From the NCBI RefSeq assembly GCF_907164915.1, contig NC_061869.1, forward strand, positions 16,531,125 to 16,595,124: a DNA stretch of 64,000 nucleotides, read 5' to 3'. Shown piece by piece: positions 35,340 through 46,499 of the stretch (the stretch's first letter is position 1; every line of letters starts with the position of its first letter). Position numbers and translations under genes: made by a program. Source of the DNA: Impatiens glandulifera (taxonomy: Eukaryota > Streptophyta > Magnoliopsida > Ericales > Balsaminaceae). Under the pieces are notes generated by a model. The model saw only the letters and a program-made list of their open reading frames with translations, was not told where the DNA came from and did not search any database.

Positions 35340-36040
35340 TGTGGTAGTTTGTGCAATAATTTTCTTCAATAACTTCGATAATATATATATCCGAATTTGC
35401 GGTATTTTGACATGGTAGATCCATATTTCAGCAACAATTGTAAACATTTAAAAACAAAACAATTTTTAAAATTACATTTATTCAATGTATAAGTCAAATA
35501 TTAGTATTTAATTTTTTGGAATTAAAGTAGATGGAATCGAAACGTTCATGGCCCACAATTTAAATACATGATTGAGTTTTATCAAATACATGTTGAATAA
35601 AAAAATAATTTAAGTTACCCAATCCATACTTCAAAATAAAAATCCTTACAAAATAAACTTAATCTAATATATCCTTTCACGATAAAGTTCATAAACTTTG
35701 TCCTTTCTAATTCTAATGTTTATCTACTCTAAGGAAGAAGTTTAATAAATCACTTATAGGCTTGTTTCTAATGTCGGTTTATATTTCTCACCAAGGCATA
35801 AGTCTAATTATACAAGAAAGAAAATAAGATTTTCGAATAAAATAAATTTACCTATATAAAAATGATAACAATATTATATATTAAATTTCAACCACTCCTT
35901 CGGGAACAACCGACCAAATAATTTTATGAGCATATTAATCAAATAATCGCACGTACGTATGCATGAATGATAGCAGCTAATTATCATTAATTAATCACTT
36001 TGTTTGATCTGAGTTTATTTATTATAAGAAAATCCATTTA
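35340..36040. other. No gene recognised
   Basis: AT-rich; TGCAA-type words continue on from the left side of the L1 insertion. No domain found. Confidence 0.6.
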
Positions 36041-36042
36041 TG

Positions 36043-36047
36043 GTTTA
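36043..36047. repeat. Left target-site duplication of element G
   Basis: GTTTA, identical to 39219-39223. Confidence 0.85.
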
Positions 36048-36454
36048 TGCTGAGATGTCTTGAATTGACGAGGAAAGAAAGAGAATATTGAACAAAAAAA
36101 AGTATATATTTTTGGTGTGTAATCTTGATTTAAGGAAATAAGATTAACACAAAAGGAAATGTGATGTTTTGTTATAGTAATATAACTACGAAAATATTGT
36201 GATAATATTTTGGATATTATTTGCCAAAATATTGTGTTGACCTAGTTGAAGCCTATTTAAAGGTGTAGTCGGGGGACCGAGTGTTATATAATCTCGTGTC
36301 ATAACCCTAGTCTGTACTAATGTAATCTCTGTTCTGATCTCCTAATAAGATTCTCTATTTTTGGTGGACGTAGACAAGTTTTATCTTCGTGAACCACGTT
36401 AAAATTTTTGTCGTTCTTCATTGCTTACGTCATCTCACGCGTTCCGTTACAACA
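36048..36454 (+). repeat. 5' LTR of element G (407 bp)
   Basis: Starts TGCTGAGATGTC and ends CGTTACAACA. It lacks about 77 bp present in the 3' LTR (the segment between GTAGTCGG and GGGACCGAG). A TATA-like CCTATTTAAAG lies at 36251. Confidence 0.9.
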
Positions 36455-36457
36455 AAC

Positions 36458-36469
36458 TGGTATTAGAGC
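36458..36469 (+). other. Primer-binding site of element G
   Basis: TGGTATTAGAGC, three nt after the LTR end; same variant as in element A. Confidence 0.88.
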
Positions 36470-36504
36470 TTCAAGTTATTCGATTGTTTGTTCCTTTAAT
36501 TGAG

Positions 36505-36639
36505 ATGGCAGTAGTAAGAATCAAGACGACACGTACAAGAGGAGAAGACAATGTGGCAAATCAAGAGGCGGGCTTTACTGAAACAACAGGGCTTATGGGG
36601 GCCGCTAAAGTTATCGACAAGAGCAGAAATAACCGTTGA
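36505..36639 (+). CDS. Short open frame at the start of element G's interior (unrecognised)
   Basis: ATG at 36505, 44 codons beginning MAVVRIKTTRTRGEDN and ending in a stop inside the first unit of the 112-bp array. Later units repeat a similar peptide (SRGEDNVAD...TGLMG..KVI) but are broken. It sits where gag would start; no domain is recognisable. It may be only a chance frame. Confidence 0.25.
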   Translation: MAVVRIKTTRTRGEDNVANQEAGFTETTGLMGAAKVIDKSRNNR

Positions 36640-37400
36640 GATTATCATTCTAGAGGAGAAGATAATATGGCAGATAAATATGCGGGTTCTACTAAAACGA
36701 CATGACTTATGGGTTGCTAAAGTTATCGGTAGGAGCAGAACAACCATCGAGATTATCAATCTAGAGGAGAAGATAATGTGGCAGATGAAGATGCGGGCTC
36801 CACTGAAACAATAGGGCTTATGGGGGTCGCTAAAGTTGTCAACATGAGCAGAAACAACTGTTGAGATCGTCATTCTAGAGGAGAAGATAATATGGAAAAT
36901 TAATATGCGTGCTCTACTAAAAAGACATGGCGTATGGGCTTACTGAAGTTATTGATAGGAGCAAACAACCGTTGAGATTGTCATTTTGGAGGAGAAGATA
37001 ATGTGACAGGTCAAGATGCGAGCTCTACTACAACGACATGGCTTATGGGCTTACTAAAGTTATCGGTAGGAGTATAACAACCGTTGAGATTGACATTTTG
37101 GAGGAGAAGATAATGTGGTAAATCAATATGCGGGATTTACTAAAATGACAGGGCTTATGGAGTTGTTGAAGTTATCGGTAGGAGAAGAACAACCACTGAT
37201 ATTGTCATTCTAGAGGAGGTGAATACATCATAACCATTCACCTACGAAGAAACTATATTTGTTTTTGAAGTTGCTGAAGTTATTTGTAGGAGAAGAACAA
37301 CCGCTTATATTGTCATTCTGGAGGAGTTGAATACGTCAGAAACATTCACCTATGAAGAAACTTTATTCGGTTATGAAGTTGCACAATGATTTTCTGTAGT
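36537..37400. repeat. Array a of element G: about eight units of 112 bp
   Basis: The marker AGAGGAGAAGATAATRTGG recurs near 36537, 36649, 36761, 36872, 36988 and 37098, with diverged forms near 37212 and 37319. Shared words are CTTATGGG, TTATCGGTAGGAG and AACAACCG. Confidence 0.85.
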
Positions 37401-37516
37401 GGGAGTATTCAAGTCAAGGTGGAGATTTACTGAGTCGACTTGAATATTTGGGTTAACAAAGGAGTTGTTAAGTTGTCTTGGAGACAACTCTAAATCTAGA
37501 AGAGAGAAGTGGTAGA

Positions 37517-38200
37517 TCATCTAGGCCACCACTAGCATTGACTAATGCATTCGGGCTATCTATGGCATTGACTAATGCATATGAGCCATCTATTTCATTG
37601 ACTAATGCATCTGGGCCATCTATGGCATTGACTAATACATCTAGCAACATCTCTGGCATTGACTAATGTATCTAGGCCACATCTGACATTGACTAATACA
37701 TCTGATCCATCTCTGGTATTGACTAATGCATCTAGGTCATCTCTAACATTGACTAATGCATCTGGCCATCTCTAGAACTGACTAATGCATCTGGGCCATC
37801 TTTGGCATTTACTTATGCATCTGGACTATCTATAACATTGACTAATGCATTTGGGTCATCTCTGTCATTAACTAATGCATCTGGGTCACATCTCACATTG
37901 ACTAATGTATTTGAGTCATCTCTGGCATTGACTAATGCATATAGGTCATCTCTAGCATTGACTAATGCATCTGGGCCATCTTTGGCATTTACTAATGTAT
38001 TTGGGCCACACTTGATATTGACAAATATATCTGGGCCATCTCTGACATTGAAAAATACATCTAGGTCACATCTGACATTGACTAATGTGTTTAGGCCATC
38101 TCTGGTATTGATAAATATATCTGGGCCATCTCTGGTATTGACAAATATATGTGGGTCACATCTAGCATTGATTAATGTGTCTGTGCTATTATGGTTTGCA
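37517..38200. repeat. Array b of element G: about 22 units of 30 bp
   Basis: Consensus CATCTCTGGCATTGACTAATG followed by CATCTGGGC. As 30 is a multiple of three, an open frame repeats a 10-residue motif (SLALTNASGP-like). It carries almost no CpG. The ORFs at 37478 and 37802 on plus, and their minus-strand shadows, arise from the array. Confidence 0.92.
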
Positions 38201-38324
38201 ATAATTGGAGTATTCAAGTGAAGGTGGAGATTTGCTGAGTAGACTTAAATATTTGGGTTACCTAAGAAGATGTTAATCTATCTTGGAGACAACTCTGGAT
38301 CTAAAAGATAGAGACGAATACATT

Positions 38325-38630
38325 TGGGTCATCCATCACCGACGAGTGCATTTGGGCCATCTAGCATCGACAAGTGCATTTGGACCATCCAGCACCGGCA
38401 AGTGCTTTTGGGCCATCCGGCACCGACAAGTGCATTCGGGTCATCCGGCACCGGCGAGAGCATTTGGGCCATCCGGCAAGTGCATCTGGGCCATCCGGCA
38501 TCGGCGAGTGCATCTAGGCCATCCAACATCAGCGAGTGCTTCTAATCCATCCGGCACCAGCGAGTGCATCTAGGTCATCCGACACCGACGAGTGCATCTA
38601 GGCCATCTGGCATTGACGAATGCATTTGTT
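38325..38630. repeat. Array c of element G: about 11 units of 28 bp, CpG-rich
   Basis: Consensus CATCCGGCACCGACGAGTG followed by CATTTGGGC. One unit is 22 bp. It is clearly a relative of array b, but with several CpG sites per unit. Confidence 0.9.
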
Positions 38631-38734
38631 AAGTTGTCTTATAACAACTTTGGATCAGAGAGAGGAGATAGAATATTTGGGCATTGATTAATGCATTTGG
38701 GGTATTTGAGGGAATTCAAGTCAATGTGGAGATT

Positions 38735-39218
38735 TGTTGAGATTTCTTAAATTGATGATGCAAGGAAAAAGAATATTTTACAAAAAGAAAGTATATCATT
38801 TTGGTGTGTAATCTTGATTTAAGAAAATAAGATTAACACAAAAGGAAATGTGATCTTTTGTTATGGTAATATAACTAGGAAAGTATTGTGATAATATTTT
38901 GGATATTATTTGCCAAAATATTGTGTTGACCTAGTTGAAGCCTATTTAAAGGTGTAGTCGGGCACTTCAAAAAGTTTAAGTCTTTGCCTTGAGAGAATCG
39001 TTTTCAGTCCCAGTATTGTATCTGTTAGGGTTTCGAGGGACCGAGTGTTATATAAACTCGTGTCATAACCCTAGGTTGTAGTGATATAATTTTTGTTTTG
39101 ATTTCCTAATAAGATTATCTCTTTCTGATGGACGTAGCCAAGTTTTATCTTGGTGAACTACGTTAAAATTTGTATCGTTCTTTATTGCTTACGTCATCTC
39201 ACGCGTTCCGTTACAACA
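38735..39218 (+). repeat. 3' LTR of element G (484 bp)
   Basis: Starts TGTTGAGATTTC after GTGGAGATT and ends CGTTACAACA. It keeps the 77-bp segment (about 38962-39038) missing from the 5' LTR. Confidence 0.9.
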
Positions 39219-39223
39219 GTTTA
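39219..39223. repeat. Right target-site duplication of element G
   Basis: GTTTA, identical to the left copy. Confidence 0.85.
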
Positions 39224-40650
39224 TAATAATATAGAAGTAGATTATTTAGACAAAAATTATTTTATAAAAACTAACATTAAAAATTTATAATAAAAAAAAA
39301 GAAAGTACAAACAATTTAGTAAGTTTTTTTTTTAATTTAGTAACTCCACAATCAAATTTAGTATTTTTGAAAGTATAATAGGTACAATGTTCCATATATA
39401 TTTAACTAAGTTTAAGATCTCATTTTACATTAACTTGTTTTAAATTATTCCTTATATATTTATTTTTATTTGAAATTACTTCTTATATATTTAGATATTT
39501 TTTCAAATTTATAGTTGAATATCTAAATCTATTTAAAATATTATATGTTAAAAATTTGCAAAACAAAATTTCTCTTATACGTGATACATTCATTTTTAAG
39601 TTTTACTACTGACAAAGTTTTCATATTCATTTTGAGATTACTTTTTCATCTTTATTATCAAACGACAACGCATATATAATATTTCATTTCCAGACAACCT
39701 GGGACGGACCCAGAAATTTGAGTTGGGTAGGCTTGAAAAATATTTGAGGTGTTTAAGAAAATGACAGGAAATTTATGGATAAAACGAGCGAATAAACATA
39801 AATTTGACCCATTTTTTAATAATTAGATAAGAAACTATTGATTTGAATTAAATTAAAAATTATTAAAATTATTAAAAATATTAAATATATTAAATGTCAT
39901 ATCCCATTTTTACCGTAAATTTTTTTAGTAACATATATACCCTATCAAGTATCAACATCTTTCTTTCACTATCCTAGAAGAGAGAATTTATCCACATATT
40001 TTATTAATGGGTAAATGAATACAATAAAAAATAAGTCATTTTAATATTTTAACTATTAATTATTTAAATAATATGAGTTAAAAAAAATTAGATTGAAATT
40101 TGAACATTATTAGTTGTATAAAATAATTTTTTTTTTATAATTTACATCAATTAAGCTTAACTCGCTAGTGTATATTACCATTATTTAATATTAAAAAATA
40201 TATATTATTAATAAATCAACACATGGGTTTTGTATGGGAGGTGAACGTTTACAACATGCAAGTAACCTCTAAAAAAATTAGGGGTGGACTTAAGTCCACC
40301 TCAGCCTTCTCTGTAGACAACAATATTGCAGACTAAAACGAGAACGATATTTTTACTCATTTGTCTCCCAAATATTTAGATATTGTATATTTATGTTGTG
40401 CCCCAAAATCAACTCTAAATAATAAAGAATATTGATGTTGAAGAAGAAGACAATAGTCATATAAATATAGTTAAAATATATATATAATATGATAAGAATT
40501 TATAAAATATAATATTGTAATACAAAACTCGTACTATGTTTGAATGTGTCGGTTAGACAGGACTTACTCCAAAAGAACAGTTATCCCTTAGAGAGAATGA
40601 ATTGGAGGTGAAAATGAATGTAAATTGATTTGAAGACGAAATAAGTTTAT
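39224..40650. other. No gene recognised; AT-rich
   Basis: Long AT-rich stretch with A-runs (for example 39290-39305). No domain or clear repeat. Confidence 0.6.
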
Positions 40651-40652
40651 CA

Positions 40653-40660
40653 GTCAAAAT
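40653..40660. repeat. Left 8-bp target-site duplication of the hAT-like element
   Basis: GTCAAAAT, repeated at 41393-41400. Confidence 0.85.
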
Positions 40661-41392
40661 TAGGGGTGTAAACGAGCTAAGTCGAGCTCGAACTAGCCAT
40701 GACTCGAGTTCGGCTGGAGCTCGAGCACGAGCTCGATCGAACTTTCAATATTAAGCTCGAACTCGGCTCGATCATATAACCATAGGCTCGAGTTCGGCTC
40801 AAAATGCTCGAATTTAAATAAATTTATATATTATTTTTTATTTAAATAAAAACTTAAATCACTATTCATCAATCATAAGTTCACCACACATATTAATAAA
40901 ATAAAAAGACAATCATAAATAAAATAATATTACAGTATAATTATATTTTGATTTGATTTATTTAAAAAAAATTATGTTTCTATAATTAAATTAACATTAA
41001 ATTTATTTATTTTCTTAGAAGTATTATATAATATATATTTTTTAATTTATAAATATTATTTTGGTATATCTTCTTATACCAAAATATTGAAAATCGCATA
41101 TCTTTTACGTATCAATAATTTTGGTATCAGTATCATAAGTAATAAGCCCATAAATAGTCTTATGGGCATGTTTTAAATTTTGGTTAAAATGTAAAATATA
41201 ATAAAAATAAAAGTACAAATAATTTAGGCTCGAAAAAGCTCGACGAGCCATCAAGCGAGTCTTACTTAAGCTCGAATTCGGCTCGAATCTTAAACGAGCT
41301 GGCTCGAGCTCGGCTCGAATTTGATTTTGACCGAACTCGAATCGAGCTTTGACCGAGTAGCTCACGAACGGCTCGGCTAATTTACACCCCTA
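40661..41392. mobile_element. Non-autonomous hAT-like element (732 bp)
   Basis: Terminal inverted repeat TAGGGGTGTAAA at the left and TTTACACCCCTA at the right, flanked by an 8-bp direct repeat; this size is typical of the hAT superfamily. Both subterminal regions are packed with copies of CGAGCTCGGCTCGA-like words in either orientation, and the centre is AT-rich. No transposase is encoded. The GGGGTGTAAACGAGC end is familiar as a common plant repeat (from memory). Confidence 0.88.
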
Positions 41393-41400
41393 GTCAAAAT
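41393..41400. repeat. Right 8-bp target-site duplication of the hAT-like element
   Basis: GTCAAAAT, identical to the left copy. Confidence 0.85.
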
Positions 41401-41689
41401 AAGCTATAATCCAAATATTAAAAACATAACATAGTTGTATCATTAGGTGATTGATGGTTTTTAATTTGTTATTAAAAGTTCAAATTTCAATCATAGAATA
41501 AGAATTATTAATACTTGTAGTTGAGTTCTTATTTTTTACTGTTTAAAAGAGCATAAATATTTCAAATAAAAATAAATGTATAAGTAACAATTTCAAATAA
41601 AATAATATATAGATATTTAAAAAAGAGTTAAATATAAAAGGAATATTATATCTATTATCCATATTTGTAGTGATTTAATTGACTAGGGA

Positions 41690-41926
41690 AATGAAATTAC
41701 CCCTACCAAACAAGTTCTAATTAATTAGGTTGTTCAAATTATTGGTTTTAATTTTTATTTATAAATGTAGATTTGGTTCAAATCTCATTAATATTATTTT
41801 AAAATATTACTATTTGAGTGGTTAAGACATCAATTTGTTTAAATCACCACTCAGGCCTATAGCAACAAGAACCAAGCAATTTCTCAACTTCACTATCAAC
41901 ACTTAGAGATAATATATCCATCGATC
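41690..41926 (+). promoter_or_regulatory. Upstream region of MLP gene 2
   Basis: Aligns with the upstream region of MLP gene 1 (about 29587-29376 on minus), including TTCAAATCTCATTAATATTATTT and CACTATCAA...AGAGATAATATATC. The position of gene 1's TATAAAT reads TTTAAAT here, so the TATA box is weaker. A short segment (AGGCCTATAGCAACAAG) is not shared. Confidence 0.6.
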
Positions 41927-42578
41927 ATGGCACATATTGGATTGTCAAAACTCGTCAAACAAGTGGAGATCAAATCGGATGGAGATGTGTTTCACGAACT
42001 TTTTCGGTTTCAGCCTCATCACATTTCCAACATATCCCCGACTAACATCCAAAATGTGGATCTTCACGAGGGCGATTGGGGAACTATTGGGTCCGTCATT
42101 TTCTGGAACTACACTCATGGTAAGTATTAATAACCACACATATGTTTTTATTAAGTTTTACTATTATTTTGTGATCTACTTAAAATTTGTACCAAGAAAA
42201 TTAATTTTTTTACTTTAGTTATAATTCATATCCATCCAATCGATCATGGCCTATATAAGTTATGAATAATTTCTTCATTATAACAACAAAATTTGTGACT
42301 AAATGTTAGATGGAAAGGAGAAGGTGGCAAAGGAGAGAATAGAAGCAATAGATGAAGAGAAGAAATCAGTGACCTTTAATGTTATCGAGGGTGACCTGTT
42401 GGAGTTGTACAAGATATGCATATTCACTGTCCACGTGGACACTGACGGAGAGAATAACCTGGTGACGTGGACAGTAGAATATGAAAAATTGAATGAGGAT
42501 GTAGAGGATCCTACCTCCATGTTGGACTTTTGCATTGTCTTGACCAAGGATATCGAGACTCATCATCTCAACAATTAA
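41927..42578 (+). CDS. Major latex protein-like (MLP, Bet v 1 superfamily) gene 2, two exons
   Basis: Exon 1 is 41927-42119 and exon 2 is 42310-42578. The intron (42120-42309) starts GTAAGT and ends TTAG and splits the Asp codon exactly as in gene 1. The joined frame is 153 residues. Family features are LSKLVKQVEIKSDGD, the glycine loop LHEGDWGTIGS, VIFWNYTHDGKEK, VIEGDLLELYK and EYEKLNEDVEDPTSMLDFC. Compared with gene 1 it keeps the usual FWNYTHDGK motif, where gene 1 reads VGNYTQDGK. It is probably a cytosolic ligand-binding protein of unknown ligand. The frame is intact. Confidence 0.94.
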
Positions 42579-42599
42579 TGAATGAATTAATTAGCCAAT

Positions 42600-43134
42600 C
42601 AGCATGTCAATTAATTAATTAAGGAAGCTTATTAATAAAATAAGATCGTGTTTGGATTGTATTGCCTAAAAGTGAGTATTATCTTTTGTGTGGATAAATT
42701 ATGATGCCTAAATAAATTGTAAAGGGGAGCCTATGTTTGTTTCAAGCATAATGTATATGTTTGTACGTGTTTGTAAGTATTTGAGTGTGTATATGAATTA
42801 TTTAATTTCCTTTTTATTAAATTAATTATTTATTCTATTTCCTCTTTAGGGTTTGTTGGATGTTGGTTGGTATGAGAGTTTTTAATTAATTTTTTTAATT
42901 ATTTGTGTTTTTAATTATTTGAATTTTTAATTTGTTGATAATTTTTTTTTAAATTTAAAATATATATTTTATAAAAATAAAATAAAAGTATTTTAGTTAA
43001 TAAATTAAGTAATTTAATATATAAAAGTAAATATTATATAATATAAAAATTTTAGATGTTAAATAACTAATATCAAACTAGCTATAAAGCATAAGCTTGT
43101 TACTAAAGCCTCCTAAGCTTGAAATGATGAAGGC

Positions 43135-43197
<63 letters not shown>

Positions 43198-43440
43198 AAA
43201 TAAAATATTTTTCAAAATCATATATTTTGACTTTGAGAACATAAAATCTAGAAAGTTGATCATGATATTTAATGGGTTTATCTAATGAAATTGAGATAAA
43301 ATATCAAAATCAAATCAATGTGAATAATGAGAAAAACAAACATTTCCAATCAATTTTGTTCATTTCAAAACAATTTGAGTTAAAACGGGATTATAGATTT
43401 GGAATGTCTGGTTAATTCTCTTTAATTTATTTTTTTCATT
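42600..43440. other. No gene recognised; AT-rich
   Basis: The 3' flank of MLP gene 2, then AT-rich sequence. No domain found. Confidence 0.6.
43138..43191. repeat. (TA)n microsatellite
   Basis: Pure TA dinucleotides. Confidence 0.97.
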
Positions 43441-43446
43441 AGCTTG

Positions 43447-43998
43447 AGGTTAGGGATGTCAACGGGTATCTTACATGCAGTTGGGTGACGGGGAATGGAG
43501 TACCTATTCTGAACCCAATATTTTTTTACTATCTGACCCCGACCCCGAACATGATAAATATCTCTATTTGTATCTCATTCCCGATTTGTCGGTACTCGAT
43601 TCCCAACAGATACCTCATTACCCGCTTAAAATATGAATTTATATTGTAATTATTTTCCAAATATACTAAATATTAAAACATAAATAAAAATAGTACTGAC
43701 ATGTATTGCATATTTATCTTGTAAAAATTGAAAAATATAACAACTTTGTTGTTATTACATATTGTATTCAACAAAAACTAAAAGGATTGTGAAAAAAATT
43801 AAAAAAAATTTTGAATTCGAATAAAAAGTGGAGTGAATAAAAAGAAAAAAAATTATTATTAAAATATTGAAAAATTAAGAGTTATGGGGAAGATAAACTG
43901 AAATGATGTTGTTGTGGAGTGTGTATAAGTTACATAAATAATATATTTATTGTAAATTTGTAATGATTGTAAAATTTGAAAAGTTATTTTAAACTTTA

Positions 43999-44044
<46 letters not shown>

Positions 44045-44226
44045 TTACCATTAATATTTCGGGTATCGAGTTTGGGTTTTGCACCTCTTTCTCCCGACTC
44101 CAAATCTGATCGGGTAATCCTTTTCATTCTCAATCTCCAATTCTACCCCCAATTTAAAATACATAAACGCGACCATCGGATACACATGGATTTCAGATAT
44201 ACTGGTACCCATTTACATCCACCTAA
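43447..44226. mobile_element. Small TIR-like element
   Basis: The left end TTAGGGATGTCAACGGGTA pairs with the right end TACCCATTTACATCCACCTAA as an imperfect inverted repeat. Both subterminal parts are GC-richer (CGGGTATC, CCCGAC words) around an AT-rich centre with a (TA)n tract at 44003-44037. No convincing target-site duplication was found and no transposase is present. Confidence 0.5.
44003..44037. repeat. (TA)n microsatellite
   Basis: Pure TA dinucleotides inside the TIR-like element. Confidence 0.95.
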
Positions 44227-44647
44227 ATTTAGTATTAATGAAACAAATGAGAAATGTTATAATTATTTATTAATATTTGATTTTGATATTGAAACAAATG
44301 TGAAAAAAGTGAAGTTTGAAGTTGATTTCCATTCATAGTTATTGATTTTGATTATATAATGGTTAACTAAAATCTTAAATTTAATTTATTTTTGATATTT
44401 TACAATTTTAAAAAAGTTTAGTATAAATAAACTCTTACATTAATTAAAATTTTACTATGTTTAATTTATTAATATTAAATTTTATGAATTTATTATTTTT
44501 TCGATTTTATATAAGTTTACATAATTAAAATTAATTTATATTTATAAATTAAAATAATATTATTTATTCAAATGAATAGAGTACTATAACTACTTTGGTA
44601 ATTATAACTAATTTTTAAGTCTTTTAGTTATTATTATTTATACTTTT

Positions 44648-44765
44648 TTTTTTAGGAAAACGATTAAAAACATTTCATTAAAATCTAAAAGTGGGAGGGT
44701 TAAGAATAAACAAATTTTAACTATGATTAAATGATAACAATCAAACGATCCTAAAGAACCTAATT
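44648..44765 (-). mobile_element. 3' tail of the ORF2-less L1 family
   Basis: On the minus strand it ends with CCCTCCCACTTTTAGATTTTAATGAAATG and an A-run (T-run at 44648-44656). It aligns with 22600-22722 and 30901-31020. Confidence 0.65.
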
Positions 44766-44779
44766 ATTATTTATACTTA

Positions 44780-46130
44780 ATTATATATAAATAATCATAA
44801 TATATTACACATATATTTTTAAAATAAACTATTATAATTTTAAATACTCTCTCAATATTAATGTCAAAATAACCAACAATTTAAAGTAAAAAATTTGTCT
44901 TAGATATTAATTAATTTATTTTTTATTACAAGTACTCTTTAAATTAATAATAATATCCATTACCAAATACTAGATTAATGATTGTTTGATAAATTAATGT
45001 ATTTCAGTTTAAGTTTTATTTTTGAAAGTTTCAATTTTGGTTTTACAAATAACCAAATTTTAGTTATTTTTATGAGAATTTAAGATTCTCACACTACCCA
45101 CTACAATTTTACTTAAAATCACAAACTTAATAAATTAAAATCTTAGAATTTGTGTCGTTAGGTAAATAAAATCTGAAAAACATTTGGAGTTCTTTATATA
45201 TGAATAATAAATCAGCACACACAATATGTTGATTATGATTTTGCACTAAAACTTTAATCATGGTACCAAAGAACGGCGCAAAAATACGTAAAAACTCTGA
45301 GCGATTAACAATAAACAACTTTCCAACAAGTTGAAGCAAACAACGATTTGAGGTTATCTAAACATTAATCAATTATACTACTATATTTTTTAAATCAAAG
45401 AAATTTGATTATAAGGTTTTAGATCGAGATAAATGTAGAGATTACACTTGTAATGATATCACTAATGAGAACTAAGATAATGCAATGTTGTAACAAATAG
45501 CTTACAAAATCCCCAAACAAAATGAACACTAATATATTCCATCATATATGTTAGGTATTTATTGATACAATACTACACACTGACGCGGATAATGAAACAA
45601 GTTTCGAATAATGAATCAAAGAATGAGTTGGCGCAATGCTTACAATAGAAATATTATCCGTTCATTTACTCACCTCCAAATGTTGAGGAATCAAATGTTG
45701 ATGTCTGTGCGTTTAGATCTAGTATTGGTGATATCTTGTGCCCCTTATAGTAAATCTTGGAGTGCTATAGTTATCGGGAGTACACATTGGCTGTTGAGGA
45801 TACAATGTGGGGAGGCCGCATTAAATTGCGTTGAGCTGGTAGAGGGGGAGTGCATTGTAACTGTAAAAATCTCCCACCAATCTGCTAAATAAAAAAAATT
45901 GCATATTAAAAGCAATGTTTAAGTATAAATTTAGAAAATCAATTCATCCATTTAGAAAAGGTAGAAGAATTTGATTTTGCTTCCTCAAATTCATTTTGCA
46001 TTTATAAAAATGACTCAAATTGATCATTCTTAGAATTAAAAAACTAGTATTTTGTCACTATCATCAAAGTTAAAAATGGTAATGATATTTTTTTTCATTT
46101 GCTAAATATTTTTTTTCTAGATTGTTATAA
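44780..46130. other. No gene recognised
   Basis: AT-rich. A 93-codon frame at 45611-45892 has a less biased composition but no recognisable domain; it may be a decayed coding fragment. Confidence 0.5.
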
Positions 46131-46135
46131 AATTA

Positions 46136-46486
46136 TTGTTTGAATCAAGATCAAGATTTGTAAAAGTACAAGTTGGCCCGGCTAAAGTTGATCCTATCAG
46201 TCAAGTTCAAAACACCGGTCCTAAGGATACTGTTTTTTCAAGAATATTTCCTATTCAAAAAGTCGGTCCTGATAATACCAGTCCTGGTCAGGGTACCGAT
46301 CATAATAAAGCAGATCCTAGTCATACCGGTCCTGTAGTTTCTCATCATGCTGATCCTAGTCATACTGGCCCTACTAACCCTAGTTTTGCCCTCACTGTTC
46401 TCAGATCTACTCATGTCACTAAATTAGATAATACTGGTCATGATGCAACCGGTACTACTAATGCAGGATTTAGCTGTTCTTAGATG
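46136..46486 (+). pseudogene. Fragment of L1 ORF1 variable region
   Basis: 115 codons rich in Gly, Pro, Thr and His (HNKADPSHTGP, HHADPSHTGP). It aligns with 49213-49570 inside the L1 ORF1 downstream, and both begin with VKVQ-type words. It is a detached piece of another copy of the same L1 family; its right end is near 46486. Confidence 0.65.
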
Positions 46487-46499
46487 TTTTGAAAAGTTG

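Larger units (their letters stand above)
36048..39218 (+). mobile_element. Element G: small non-autonomous LTR retrotransposon filled with tandem arrays
   Basis: Two LTRs (36048-36454 and 38735-39218) end in TG...ACAACA and are flanked by the 5-bp repeat GTTTA. A PBS follows the left LTR and a PPT-like GTGGAGATT precedes the right LTR. The 2.28-kb interior encodes no retroviral protein. It consists almost wholly of three tandem arrays (periods about 112, 30 and 28 bp) separated by PPT-like spacers. Its mobility must have depended on another element, probably copia-like given the PBS and 5-bp TSD. Confidence 0.88.

Noticed and set aside
37802..38221. 139-codon ORF with a 10-residue repeat
   Set aside because: Product of a 30-bp tandem array inside a non-autonomous LTR element; nothing suggests translation.
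45611..45892. 93-codon ORF as a gene
   Set aside because: No domain, no homologue recognised, no promoter or splice context; AT-rich neighbourhood.
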